Assembly (NCBI RefSeq): GCF_030151085.1
Contig: NZ_JASLER010000078.1
Location: 62,001 to 126,000 of the forward strand
Origin: Bacteroides sp.
GTDB taxonomy: Bacteria; Bacteroidota; Bacteroidia; Bacteroidales; Bacteroidaceae
DNA length: 64,000 bases
Reading direction: 5' to 3'
Of the stretch, positions 17,271 through 27,325 are shown piece after piece (the first letter of the stretch is position 1; each line of letters begins with the position of its first letter). The translations under genes and the position numbers were made by a program. A model generated the notes under the pieces. That model did not search any database. It was not told the origin of the DNA and was given only the letters and a program-made list of their open reading frames with translations.

Positions 17271-20200
17271 ATGAAACAGAAATCTTGCTTCCTTAAAGCA
17301 TTAGGTATTTTGTTGCTCTCTGTACTTTTTGCTACGCAGGCAAACGCACAGAACATTACAGTAACTGGTACAGTGACTGACAATTTAGGTCCGGTGATCG
17401 GTGCTTCTATTCAAGTAGAGGGTACAAGTAATGGAACCATTACTGACATTGATGGAAACTACACACTCCCCAATGTACCCGCTAAATCGACTCTCATATT
17501 TTCCTTTATCGGTTATCAGACACAGAAGATTGCTGTCGCTGGAAAAACTAAGATTAATGTGCTATTGGCAGAAGATAGCCAAATGTTAAATGAAGTCGTA
17601 GTAGTAGGTTACGGCGTACAACGTAAAAGTGACTTAACGGGTGCGGTTGCATCGGTAAAGACAGCAGACGCATTGAAAAGCACACCTTCCGGTAATGTTT
17701 CCGACGCATTACAAGGACGTATGGCTGGTGTATCCGTATTGTCAGGTTCCGGTGACCCCAGTAGCGATAACACAATCCGCGTACGTGGTATTAACTCAAT
17801 TACTGCCGAGACAGGTCCGTTGGTTGTTATCGACGGTTTTATCGGTGGATCTATGAAATCTCTGAATCCTTCGGACATTGCCTCAATTGAAGTCCTGAAA
17901 GATGCGTCTGCAACTGCAGTTTATGGTTCTCGGGGTGCAAATGGTGTTATTTTGGTAACAACAAAAACGCCTAACAAAGACAAGTTAACCGTATCATTGA
18001 ATGCTTTTGCAAACATGAAGACAGTGGCAAAATATCCGGATACCCTTTCGCCTTATGAATACGCAAACTTAGCAAATGACTATGCTAAAGAATATTTCGG
18101 TGGAAGCCAAAAGCCATATTATGACGAGGCGCAACTGGAAGCTTTCAAGAATGGAAAGGATGGTTACAACTATGCCAAAAATATCTTCCGTGATCCGGCA
18201 CTTGTTCAAAACTACGAACTCTCAATTGCCGGAGGTGGTGAGAAAACTACATTCTTAGCATCTTTACGTTATGAAAATAATGAAGGTGTCATCAAAGGAT
18301 CAGAAAACAGTGTATATAGCTGGCGTTTAAAACTTGATACCAATATCAAAAAATGGTGGAAAGTAGGTTTGAACATTTATGGCTACTACAACACATCATC
18401 CAAACCCCGTATCAGCCAATATGACGGTTTAATTCAACAAGCAGCTTATTTCCCCAACACCATCATGCCTAAAAAAGATGATGGAACATACAATAATGCA
18501 TTCATTGACGGTAGCGCCACATACAATCCTATGGGAATGATTTGGGAATCTAAAACTCTCAACCAAACTTTAAACAACCGTATGCAAGGTTACGTACAAT
18601 TCGATATAATTGACGGTTTATCATTCCGTTCTCAACTTGGTGTAACCTTTGACAACCGCTTGAATCGTACCAATGAAAATGACTTAAGCTATACAGCATT
18701 CAAGAATGGTAATATAAACCAAGCCAGTGCAGCAAGTCAATTTAATATCGGTTGGTTGAACACTAATACATTAAGTTATGTAAAAGAGTTTAATGAAAAC
18801 CACCGTATTAATGCAACTGCAGTATTTGAACAATCCTATGGAGATGATTACAGCCACACAAGTACAGCCAGAGGTTTGGATTTCGCAGATGAATTAGGTT
18901 ATAATGCTTTAGGTTACTCAAATGCAGCACTTTCTACTGTTGCTTCTGAAAACGTCATCAATACCCTTATGTCCGGAATGTTCCGTGTAAATTATGTATT
19001 TATGAACCGCTATATGATCACCGCATCTATTCGCGCTGACGGTTCATCACGTCTGAAAGAAAAATGGGATTATTTCCCTTCTGCTGCTTTGGCATGGGAT
19101 ATCAAGCAAGAAGCATTTATGAAAGAAATAGATGTTATAGACCAACTTAAATTGCGTGCCGGTTATGGTTCTGTAGGAAATCAATCAGTGGAAGCATACC
19201 GTATCTTCTCAAAGAGAAAACCTGTAACCAATTCAGATGGTACTACTTCTTACGCTGTTGACCGCCCTGCTGCCTCCTATCTGAAATGGGAACGCAACGA
19301 TCAGATAAACGTAGGTCTGGATTTCGGATTATTCAACGGTCGTTTACGCTTCACTGCCGATTGGTATAACAAAATCTCCAAAGATATCTTGTTGGACGTT
19401 GCACAACCTACTCACATGGGATTCCCTTCATTATTGAAAAATGCAGGTGAGATTAAGAATACGGGTATTGAATTTACAATCAGTGCCGACCCTGTAACCG
19501 GTAAAGACTTCAACTGGCATACTGATCTGACTTTATCTCACAACAAGGGTATCTTTAATAAGATTCCAACCTACAATCACCGCCAGCAACAAGCCGGAAC
19601 CTACCAGAATACACTATTCCAGATGATAGAAGGACAAAAACTAGGAACCTTCTGGGGATACACTTTCGCAGGCATTTGGCAAGAAGATGAAGTAAAAGCA
19701 CCTTTTGTAGATGCTGATGGCAAAACGAATGGTAAAACCAATGGTGAAGTATACAAGATTGTAGCAGGTAACTCTAAATATGTGGATGTTAACAAAGATG
19801 GTATTTACAGTGATGCCGACCAAGGAGTTATTGGCTGTGGCCAGCCTACATTCAACTGGGGATGGAGTAATAGTTTCAGCTATAAGAACTTTGACTTTTC
19901 ATTCTTTGTCATAGGATTCCACGGATTTGACATCTATAACGCTACCGACCAAATGGGATACAATACTATCTCAGGGCAAAATATGTGCTTTGTAACTCCC
20001 AAACCGGAACTGTTGAACCGTTGGACTCCAACCAATACAAATACCAATGTACCGGGCTTTGTAAAAGGTGGCATTGAAAATAAATTCTTCAGCACACGTT
20101 TTGTTGAAAACGGAAGTTTCATAAAGATGAAAAGCATCACCTTAGGTTATTCCTTACCTGACATAGCTTGCAAAGCAATGGGTATTTCAAACCTACGTAT

Positions 20201-20351
20201 ATATGCATCAGTTCAGAATCCGTTCCACATCACAAAATATAAAGGTCTCGATCCTGAAGCAGCAATGGGAACTCCGCTAGTTCAAGGTGTTGATTGGGGT
20301 GCATATCCTAATAGCCGTAACTACTTACTTGGTTTGAATTTCTCATTTTAA
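17271..20351 (+). CDS. SusC-family TonB-dependent outer membrane transporter (PUL 1)
   Basis: Imports oligosaccharides through the outer membrane with TonB energy, together with its SusD partner. Of 1,026 residues, the first 26 are a signal peptide ending in NAQ. A carboxypeptidase-D-like regulatory domain follows (VTGTVTDNLGPVIGASIQVEGT, about 28-110), then the SusC signature LNEVVVVGYG (about 106-115), the plug (VRGINSITAETGPLVVIDG, AVYGSRGANGVILVTTK, about 120-230) and a long beta-barrel ending in an aromatic residue (LNFSF). The susD gene starts 23 bp downstream. Length and domain order are typical; the substrate is unknown. Confidence 0.97.
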   Translation: MKQKSCFLKALGILLLSVLFATQANAQNITVTGTVTDNLGPVIGASIQVEGTSNGTITDIDGNYTLPNVPAKSTLIFSFIGYQTQKIAVAGKTKINVLLAEDSQMLNEVVVVGYGVQRKSDLTGAVASVKTADALKSTPSGNVSDALQGRMAGVSVLSGSGDPSSDNTIRVRGINSITAETGPLVVIDGFIGGSMKSLNPSDIASIEVLKDASATAVYGSRGANGVILVTTKTPNKDKLTVSLNAFANMKTVAKYPDTLSPYEYANLANDYAKEYFGGSQKPYYDEAQLEAFKNGKDGYNYAKNIFRDPALVQNYELSIAGGGEKTTFLASLRYENNEGVIKGSENSVYSWRLKLDTNIKKWWKVGLNIYGYYNTSSKPRISQYDGLIQQAAYFPNTIMPKKDDGTYNNAFIDGSATYNPMGMIWESKTLNQTLNNRMQGYVQFDIIDGLSFRSQLGVTFDNRLNRTNENDLSYTAFKNGNINQASAASQFNIGWLNTNTLSYVKEFNENHRINATAVFEQSYGDDYSHTSTARGLDFADELGYNALGYSNAALSTVASENVINTLMSGMFRVNYVFMNRYMITASIRADGSSRLKEKWDYFPSAALAWDIKQEAFMKEIDVIDQLKLRAGYGSVGNQSVEAYRIFSKRKPVTNSDGTTSYAVDRPAASYLKWERNDQINVGLDFGLFNGRLRFTADWYNKISKDILLDVAQPTHMGFPSLLKNAGEIKNTGIEFTISADPVTGKDFNWHTDLTLSHNKGIFNKIPTYNHRQQQAGTYQNTLFQMIEGQKLGTFWGYTFAGIWQEDEVKAPFVDADGKTNGKTNGEVYKIVAGNSKYVDVNKDGIYSDADQGVIGCGQPTFNWGWSNSFSYKNFDFSFFVIGFHGFDIYNATDQMGYNTISGQNMCFVTPKPELLNRWTPTNTNTNVPGFVKGGIENKFFSTRFVENGSFIKMKSITLGYSLPDIACKAMGISNLRIYASVQNPFHITKYKGLDPEAAMGTPLVQGVDWGAYPNSRNYLLGLNFSF

Positions 20352-20374
20352 TCACTAATTAAATAGAACGAATT

Positions 20375-21877
20375 ATGAAAAAAATATTATATATAGCATT
20401 AATGGCAAGTAATCTGCTTTTCACGACTGCTTGCGTTGATCTCAATCAAGAGCCTCAATCCTTTATTACAGAAGAAGAATATCTTGCTAAATTAGATATT
20501 GATGGATTGAGAAAAGCTGCCACCGGTCTTTATAACGATTTATGGCAAAGTAACTATGGTTTCAATTGCCGTATGCAAATCATTAACATCGGAGGCGATG
20601 AAATAACTTATGCAACGACTAAAGCTAATAACCGCTATGCATATTTTGCGGATTTGAATCCGAGTGCAGATGCAAACAAAGATGACGTAAGCATTCCTTG
20701 GAACCTTTTCTTTGCCGTTGTCAACAACTCAAATAAACTAATCAATAATGTTGTTATACCAGAAGGAACTACAGACGCATTAAAAAAGAAACAAAAAGAA
20801 TATCAAGAAGTACTGGGTGAAGCCTACTTCATGCGCGGACTCGCCTACTTCTACTTGGTACGTATGTTTGGGGATGTGCCATTGATTTTAAATGGTACAG
20901 ATGCCGAAACTAGAATGCCACGTACCTCTGTTGCCGAAATTTATGAAAAAGCTATTGTACCCAGTTTGACAAAAGCTACAGAATGGTTACCGGAAAAGAG
21001 TCGCAGCGGTTTCAGTTCTACTCCTTCCAAATGGGCAGCAAAAGCATGTCTGGCCGATGTGTATATGACTATGGCTGGATGGCCTTTAAAGAAAGGAACT
21101 GAATACTACGCAAAAGCAGCTCAGGAAACCAATGATATTATTGAGAAATCGGGTTTGAAACTCACTCCCAAGTATGAAGACTTGTGGAAAGAGGCTAAAA
21201 AAGAAGATGCAAATGAGCATTTGTTTGCCTTGCACCATAGCGCTAAACAAAAAACAGCCAGCAATTATGGCAAATCATATTATCCGAATGATTTTTATCC
21301 CAAAGCAGGTTGGGCAGATTATTATGGAGTGGAAGCTTTCTATTTAAAATATCCGGCAGGAGAACGTAAAGACTGGAATTATATGACAGAATGGCCTATT
21401 GCTAAAGATGTAGTGGTTAACTATAAGGACAGTAGAGAAAAGAATCCGGCTATCTCCAAATATTATGATTACGATGAAGGTGTACCAGGTAACAGTGCAC
21501 AAGCTAATGGTATTACTTGCATCTATCGTTATGCAGACGTATTATTAATGTATGCAGAAGCCTCTACAAGAGCTACAAATTCTGTAAATGCACTGGCTGC
21601 TAAATGCCTAAAAGATGTACAAGAGCGCGCCAAATCAGCAGTTATTACCAATACTACTGATCCTACAACTTTTGAAAAAGCAGTATTTGATGAAAACGGC
21701 TGGGAGTTCTTCGCAGAAATGAGACGTTGGTTTGATCTCGTTCGCCTTGAAAAAGTTTCAGAAGTTCGTTCTACCGCATGGACAAACTCTATATATAAGG
21801 CAAACAACCATTATTATTTGCCAATTGCTGAAGAGCAGATTCGGTTGACTGGTTGGACAAATAATGCAGGCTATTAA
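20375..21877 (+). CDS. SusD/RagB-family surface glycan-binding lipoprotein (PUL 1)
   Basis: Binds glycan at the cell surface and caps the SusC transporter. The 500-residue protein has a lipoprotein signal ending TTAC (Cys20), followed by acidic residues as usual for surface export. Conserved SusD segments are present: GEAYFMRGLAYFYLVRMFGDVPLI (about 148-171), KWAAKACLADVYMTM (about 217) and YADVLLMYAEAS (about 386). FFAEMRRWFDLVRL and YYLPIAEEQI come near the end. It follows susC directly and ends 65 bp before a terminator hairpin. Confidence 0.97.
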   Translation: MKKILYIALMASNLLFTTACVDLNQEPQSFITEEEYLAKLDIDGLRKAATGLYNDLWQSNYGFNCRMQIINIGGDEITYATTKANNRYAYFADLNPSADANKDDVSIPWNLFFAVVNNSNKLINNVVIPEGTTDALKKKQKEYQEVLGEAYFMRGLAYFYLVRMFGDVPLILNGTDAETRMPRTSVAEIYEKAIVPSLTKATEWLPEKSRSGFSSTPSKWAAKACLADVYMTMAGWPLKKGTEYYAKAAQETNDIIEKSGLKLTPKYEDLWKEAKKEDANEHLFALHHSAKQKTASNYGKSYYPNDFYPKAGWADYYGVEAFYLKYPAGERKDWNYMTEWPIAKDVVVNYKDSREKNPAISKYYDYDEGVPGNSAQANGITCIYRYADVLLMYAEASTRATNSVNALAAKCLKDVQERAKSAVITNTTDPTTFEKAVFDENGWEFFAEMRRWFDLVRLEKVSEVRSTAWTNSIYKANNHYYLPIAEEQIRLTGWTNNAGY

Positions 21878-21946
21878 TAACGATACATAACTTCTAACCT
21901 TATTATCAAATAATTAAATAGACCTTAATCAATTTAATTTATGTGT

Positions 21947-21979
21947 GAGGGGAGGGGCCGTGAGGTTCCTCTCTTTTTT
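21947..21979 (+). terminator. Terminator after susD of PUL 1
   Basis: A stem of about 8 bp (GAGGGGAG with GTTCCTCTC, two G-T pairs) is followed by a T6 run. It separates susCD from the GH95-like gene. Confidence 0.65.
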
Positions 21980-22072
21980 ATGTTATGGATTATAATCTCA
22001 CCTTTTTTGAACAAATTTATCCCCACTATCTGAATTATTAGCGCTTCCTTAGCACATTCTAATTTAATACCT

Positions 22073-24322
22073 ATGAAAGCAAAATTACTTTTTATCGTCT
22101 TTATTGAATTATGTTCTTTAAACACAATCTTAGCACAAGCAAACACAAATAACCAGTCATTTCATGGACTGCAGTTCACAAAACTACCCGTTATCTGGGA
22201 TGAAGGCATTCCTTTGGGAAACGGTATCATGGGTAGCCTCATCTGGGAAAAGGATGGTAAGTTAAGACTGGCTTTAGACCGTGCAGATCTTTGGGATCTA
22301 CGTCCTGTCAAAGAGTTTGAGTCTCCTTCCTATTCCTATCAGTTCGTCTGCGATGAGATTATACAACGGAAAGATGTATCCAAAGTACGTGCACTGATAG
22401 ATGATCGCAGCCGGAAAGATTGTGCACCGACAAAGATACCGGTTGGAGCCATTGAAATCCCCATTTCACAACTAGGGATAGTCAAAAGTGTGGAATTGGA
22501 TGTACACACAGCTGTCTGTACCATCGTATGGGAATGCGGTACTGTCGGTAAATTCTTCACCGGCGCGATGGATAAAACAGGGCACTTTCGTTTCGAGAAT
22601 CTACCCGCAATGCTCTCTATCGAATTACAAACACCTCGGTTTGAAGAAGACGGAACAAGCATACAAAAGGTCAGCGCACCACGTACACACCCTCTCACCC
22701 GCTTGGGATACAAAAACGGGAAAATAGCACACCATAAAAATAGCATTGTTTATCGTCAAAAAGCATACGGCAAAGTAGCCTACGAAGTGGCGGTAGAATG
22801 GAATACTCCTACTCCAAACGCCTTGGAAGGCAGTTATTGTATCACTACCCAAGGCACTTGGTATAGCGAATCCATACAGGCAGCAGATTTTATTAAGAAT
22901 CATGCCAAAGACTTCAATACTTCATTAGCCGAGCATATTGACTGGTGGAAAACGTATTGGGTAAAAAGCGCAATCCATCTTCCGGACTCCATTCTGGAAA
23001 ACCAATGGTATTTGGAGATGTACAAGTTTGGTGCCGCCTCACGCAAGAATGCCCCTCCTATCTGTCTGCAAGCTGTATGGACTGCTGACAACGGGCAAAC
23101 GCCACCCTGGCGTGGAGACTTCCACAATGACCTGAATACCCAACTTAGCTATTGGCCGGGCTACAGTTCCAATCACCTGGAAGAATCAAGTGTCTTCACC
23201 GACTGGTTATGGAAAATAAAAAGTAACGGAGAAGAATTCACGCGCCGGTTTTTCGGAGTAGAGGGACTAAACATCCCTTGTATAGCAACCTTAGAAGGCA
23301 GAGCTATTGGCGGCTGGAGTCCTTATTCCCATCAACCAACCACCAGCGGATGGCTTGCCCAGCATTTCTATCTGCAATGGAAGTATAACGCAGATGATGA
23401 TTTCCTGAAGAATCAAGCATATCCCTGGGTAAAAGAAGTGGCACGCTACTTCAGCAATGTATCCGTAAAAGACGCGAAAGGTATGCGTAAGCTTCCCCTT
23501 TCTTCTTCACCGGAAATCAACGATAACGAGTTGGATGCATGGTTCCAAAAAACAACGAACTATGACCTTGCCAATATACGGCTAACTTACACAGCAGCCG
23601 CAGAGATGGCAGATACCTTAGGCTTAATAGAAGATGCCGATCTTTGGCGCAAACAGTTGGAAGAATGGCCGGATTTTGCAAAAGATAGTACCGGATTAAC
23701 GATTGCTCCGGATTACCCACTCACCGTATCTCACCGCCACCTCTCCCACATGCTGGCATTCCACCCGTTCGGTCTGCTGGATGTATCGCAGGGAAATGAG
23801 GCCGAACGCCTTATAAAACGTTCCATACATCACATGGAGGAACTTGGAAATGAGCTTTGGATCGGATACACCTATACTTGGCTGGCAAATATGAAAGCTC
23901 GCATTTTTGACGGTGATGCCGTAGCACGCAATCTGCATATCTTTATCAAAGCATTCTGTTCTCCCAATAGTTTCCACCTTAATGGTGACCAACTACAGAA
24001 AGGATATACTAATTTCACCTATCGTCCCTTCACCTTGGAAGGAAACTTTGCATACGCCTCTGCCGTACAAGAAATGTTGCTACAGAGCCACACAGGAATT
24101 ATACGTATCTTCCCCGCTATTCCCGAAAGCTGGAATGAAGCTTCTTTCCGGGATTTAAGAGCCATGGGGGCTTTCCTTGTCAGTGCTGATTATAAGAACG
24201 GGAAAGTAGATAAAGTAACAGTTCGTTCTGAAAAGGGAGGTAAATTGCGCATACTAAACCCCTTCACCAATAAGGTGGAGGAGCGAAACACCAAATCCGG
24301 AGAGCTTATTGAATGGAAATAA
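22073..24322 (+). CDS. GH95-like secreted glycoside hydrolase
   Basis: Protein of 749 residues with a signal peptide ending LAQA. The N-terminal block (IWDEGIPLGNGIMGSLIW, about 40-57), the (alpha/alpha)6-barrel segment CLQAVWTADNGQTPPWRGDFHNDLN (about 330-354) and the C-terminal part (VSHRHLSHMLAFHPFG, EGNFAYASAVQEMLLQSHTG) resemble GH95, a family of alpha-L-fucosidases and alpha-L-galactosidases. Against the usual N-I-N-T motif the protein reads D-L-N-T, so one of two Asn residues important in characterised members is changed; specificity may differ. It lies behind the susCD terminator and before the second regulator, so it could belong to PUL 1 or act on its own. Confidence 0.7.
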   Translation: MKAKLLFIVFIELCSLNTILAQANTNNQSFHGLQFTKLPVIWDEGIPLGNGIMGSLIWEKDGKLRLALDRADLWDLRPVKEFESPSYSYQFVCDEIIQRKDVSKVRALIDDRSRKDCAPTKIPVGAIEIPISQLGIVKSVELDVHTAVCTIVWECGTVGKFFTGAMDKTGHFRFENLPAMLSIELQTPRFEEDGTSIQKVSAPRTHPLTRLGYKNGKIAHHKNSIVYRQKAYGKVAYEVAVEWNTPTPNALEGSYCITTQGTWYSESIQAADFIKNHAKDFNTSLAEHIDWWKTYWVKSAIHLPDSILENQWYLEMYKFGAASRKNAPPICLQAVWTADNGQTPPWRGDFHNDLNTQLSYWPGYSSNHLEESSVFTDWLWKIKSNGEEFTRRFFGVEGLNIPCIATLEGRAIGGWSPYSHQPTTSGWLAQHFYLQWKYNADDDFLKNQAYPWVKEVARYFSNVSVKDAKGMRKLPLSSSPEINDNELDAWFQKTTNYDLANIRLTYTAAAEMADTLGLIEDADLWRKQLEEWPDFAKDSTGLTIAPDYPLTVSHRHLSHMLAFHPFGLLDVSQGNEAERLIKRSIHHMEELGNELWIGYTYTWLANMKARIFDGDAVARNLHIFIKAFCSPNSFHLNGDQLQKGYTNFTYRPFTLEGNFAYASAVQEMLLQSHTGIIRIFPAIPESWNEASFRDLRAMGAFLVSADYKNGKVDKVTVRSEKGGKLRILNPFTNKVEERNTKSGELIEWK

Positions 24323-24338
24323 CATGAGTTGGAACTAA

Positions 24339-24416
24339 TAGACATGCATCTAACACACCTATCTATCATGCCATAGTATATTTATAATCAATCAAATAAC
24401 GTCTATAGCGTGATAG
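24339..24416. promoter_or_regulatory. Degenerate dyads upstream of the sensor-AraC gene
   Basis: Three dyads, TAGACATGCATCTA (24339-24352), CTATCATGCCATAG (24363-24376) and CTATAGCGTGATAG (24403-24416), have centres 24 and 40 bp apart. They may be autoregulatory sites or a worn array of the 22-bp type seen elsewhere in the window. Confidence 0.3.
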
Positions 24417-24508
24417 CATAACAGATGATTTATCAAAAAAACTTTTATAGATAAAGTTTGATCCTCTTTCTTTTTTATCATACTTTTGTAATTAAATGAT
24501 TGCAAGCT

Positions 24509-27325
24509 ATGATAAAATACACATTGACCTTACTTCTACTCATTTACCCCTGTCTGATACGTCCCCAAAGTATATCCATTTCGGATATTCCAACCCTGAA
24601 ACAACTACCCGTCAGCGCCATACATCGTGTATTCAGAGATAGCGAAGGTTATGTGTGGTATGGAACTGTCAACGGACTATGCCGTGACGATGGCTACAAC
24701 ATTCAGGTATTCCGATCAGACATCAAGACTCCACGCATACTGAAAGATGACCTGATAGAATGCATTGCCGAGGATAAAGAAGGTAAAATTTGGTTTGGTA
24801 CGGACAAGGGGGCCTATATCCTTAACAAAGCAGACTACAACATTGTAGCACTTGATACCAACAAACTACAAGACAAAAAAATTATGAGTATATACTCTAC
24901 CAGCGACGGCTATATGTGGGTAGGAACCTACGGCAAGCTATGCAAATACAATTCTGATGGAAAGCTGATTAAAGAATATCCCATCAATAACAGCAAAGGA
25001 CCAACAACCATATCCGGTTTCTGCGAAAGCCGGAAGAAAGAGATTATCATCTCCATTTGGGATGAAGGAATCTTTCACCTTGACAAACAGAAAGACATCT
25101 TTATACCCTATACTCGCAAAAAGATACTACCCACCCTAATCATACAAGACCTAGAGCACGACTACTTCTGGCTTGCCACTTGGAAGTACGGTATCGTACG
25201 CTTCGATCCGTCAGCCCCCGAAGAGTCTATGTGCCAATTCAATGATTTGCCCTTAAACTCACTTGGGCAGGAAGATGGCCTGATACTCCACATTACCCAA
25301 GACAGCAAGCTAGGCTACTTATGGGCTACTACGGGACGCGATCTCATTGCCTTCGACCCACAACCTGACGGAAAACTGAAACAAGTCAACCTCCCTGCCG
25401 GCCTCCTACCTACCAACCACATGTTAGTCGAAATCCTGAAAGGAGAAGATTGTTTATGGGTATCTGCCTTCGATCGCCATAGCTTCATCATCCATCTGTC
25501 TGAGAATATCATTCAGAATTATGCCCTACCCTCTATAAACGACCGTACCCAATATAATCCCGCTATTATGACCCTTTGTGACGATGGTGACGACGGTATT
25601 ATGTGGATGATGCAAGAACGAACCGGGCTTTTGCTATATAACCTCAAGACCGATGATATAAACATCTATACTGATTTTTCAGAGCTTGCATCATTATCCT
25701 TGAGCGCAGGACGGGAAATGACTCGTGCACACACCCATAAAGGTATATGGTTGGCGCCTGACATCAGCCGCAAAGTCTTCGGACTGAATCGCCAAGGCAT
25801 GAAAATGTCTCTTGTGGAAAGTGTGTTGTTAGAAGAGTACCTGCCCTCTACTTCCTTCGTCAGCAAATTACTAGAAGATAACACTGGAAACTTATGGATA
25901 GGCAGCAGTACAGGCCTCTGCATCTACGACATAAAAACAAAAAAGATCAAGTACAACAACCAGACCTTGGGACATGTTAGCAGTATAGCCGAAAGCCGGG
26001 AAGGCACGATATGGATTTGTACAAAGGACCAAGGACTCTTTCAAATGAGCCGTGACGGCAAGCCGCAACTGATGCAGCCCGGCTACAGTTTTTCCTCCAT
26101 TTCCATAGCCCCGGACGGTCTACTTTGGCTGGGCACTTACGATGGCGGTGTTTACTCTTATGACCCTAACGAAAAGAAGTTGACTAGTTACAACGAAGTG
26201 TGCGGCATGAATGGTAACCAAGTCAACCAAATTGCAACCGATGTATTCAATCATATATGGATTGGCACCAATCAGAAGTTGATAGAGTTTAATCCACGCA
26301 ACAACTCCTTCCGTACTTATCTCACCACAGACGGCACTATGCTCCTGAAACGCTTCCTACCCACCGCAATCTGCATGGGTATAGACGGAAACATCTACTT
26401 TGGCGGCATACCGGGTATTTGTATGGTAACTCCTTCCAACGGATTGGACCGGAAAGCCAGTAATGTACAGACAAAAATCACTGACATCAAGCTATTCAGT
26501 ACTTCCATTATCTTCAATGACAAGAAGGCGGAAAATTCTTTCAACCACATCCAACTGAATCCCGAAGACCAGAATTTGGAAATCTGCTTCTCCTCACTCA
26601 ACCACCGATATGCTTCTAAGATACGATACGCCTATCGTCTGAAAGGTATTGATATAGACTGGGTATATGTAGAAGGAGGAAAGAACTCCGCTTTTTACAA
26701 CCATCTGAGTAAAGGCAACTACATCTTCCAGGTAAAAGCCACTGATGAAAACGGCGTATGGAGTAATGAGATAACGGAGCTGACTATTGAGCGCCTACCC
26801 GCCTTCTACGAAACATGGTGGGCTTATCTATTTTATCTGTTGATGATACTTGGTTTCTCAATCTATGCATTTCGTTTCTACCTGAAGCGTGTGGAACGCA
26901 AAAATAACGAAATCTGGGCCGATAGCAAGGAGATGATGAAAATGCGTACCTATCTGGATAGCGAAGTAAACCTTGCAGAACCGGAGTTCCAGCAATTGGA
27001 CAAACTCTTTTTAGAGAAAGCCGTAAAAGCGGTAGAAGACAACCTGACGCAACCCAACTATGATGTCAATGCCCTGGCGAGTGCCATGAACATGTCACGC
27101 TCTACACTCACTCGCAAACTTAAAACAATAACCAACCGTACCCCGCTCGATTTTATCCGGAACATCAAGATGAAGCACGCCCGCCACATGCTCGAAGACA
27201 AGAACAAGAATATCACTGAAGTTGCCGCCACATTAGGATATTTCAACCGCAAGTACTTCACTGCCTGTTTCAAAGAGGAGTTTGGAATGACGCCCAGTGA
27301 ATATCAAAAAACCGTCTCACATTAA
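24509..27325 (+). CDS. Membrane-bound sensor-AraC regulator without kinase or receiver (PUL 2)
   Basis: Transcriptional regulator of 938 residues. A signal segment is followed by beta-propeller sensor repeats of the HTCS type (VWYGTVNGLCRDDGYNI, IWFGTDKGAYIL, LWIGSSTGLCIYDI, about 30-680), a Y_Y_Y domain (about 690-765) and one transmembrane helix (about 768-790). Only about 60 residues of linker lie before an AraC-type double HTH (about 850-935: VNALASAMNMSRSTLTRKLK, AATLGYFNRKYFTACFKEEFG). HisKA, HATPase and receiver domains are all absent, so signalling must pass directly through the membrane to the DNA-binding part. I used the ATG at 24509 rather than an upstream TTG. It probably controls susCD at 27687 and the rest of PUL 2. 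Confidence 0.9.
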   Translation: MIKYTLTLLLLIYPCLIRPQSISISDIPTLKQLPVSAIHRVFRDSEGYVWYGTVNGLCRDDGYNIQVFRSDIKTPRILKDDLIECIAEDKEGKIWFGTDKGAYILNKADYNIVALDTNKLQDKKIMSIYSTSDGYMWVGTYGKLCKYNSDGKLIKEYPINNSKGPTTISGFCESRKKEIIISIWDEGIFHLDKQKDIFIPYTRKKILPTLIIQDLEHDYFWLATWKYGIVRFDPSAPEESMCQFNDLPLNSLGQEDGLILHITQDSKLGYLWATTGRDLIAFDPQPDGKLKQVNLPAGLLPTNHMLVEILKGEDCLWVSAFDRHSFIIHLSENIIQNYALPSINDRTQYNPAIMTLCDDGDDGIMWMMQERTGLLLYNLKTDDINIYTDFSELASLSLSAGREMTRAHTHKGIWLAPDISRKVFGLNRQGMKMSLVESVLLEEYLPSTSFVSKLLEDNTGNLWIGSSTGLCIYDIKTKKIKYNNQTLGHVSSIAESREGTIWICTKDQGLFQMSRDGKPQLMQPGYSFSSISIAPDGLLWLGTYDGGVYSYDPNEKKLTSYNEVCGMNGNQVNQIATDVFNHIWIGTNQKLIEFNPRNNSFRTYLTTDGTMLLKRFLPTAICMGIDGNIYFGGIPGICMVTPSNGLDRKASNVQTKITDIKLFSTSIIFNDKKAENSFNHIQLNPEDQNLEICFSSLNHRYASKIRYAYRLKGIDIDWVYVEGGKNSAFYNHLSKGNYIFQVKATDENGVWSNEITELTIERLPAFYETWWAYLFYLLMILGFSIYAFRFYLKRVERKNNEIWADSKEMMKMRTYLDSEVNLAEPEFQQLDKLFLEKAVKAVEDNLTQPNYDVNALASAMNMSRSTLTRKLKTITNRTPLDFIRNIKMKHARHMLEDKNKNITEVAATLGYFNRKYFTACFKEEFGMTPSEYQKTVSH

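Noticed and set aside
24339..24416. A further clear 22-bp array upstream of the sensor-AraC gene
   Set aside because: Three dyads exist, but the centre distances are 24 and 40 bp, so the strict period is absent; kept only as a low-confidence regulatory feature.
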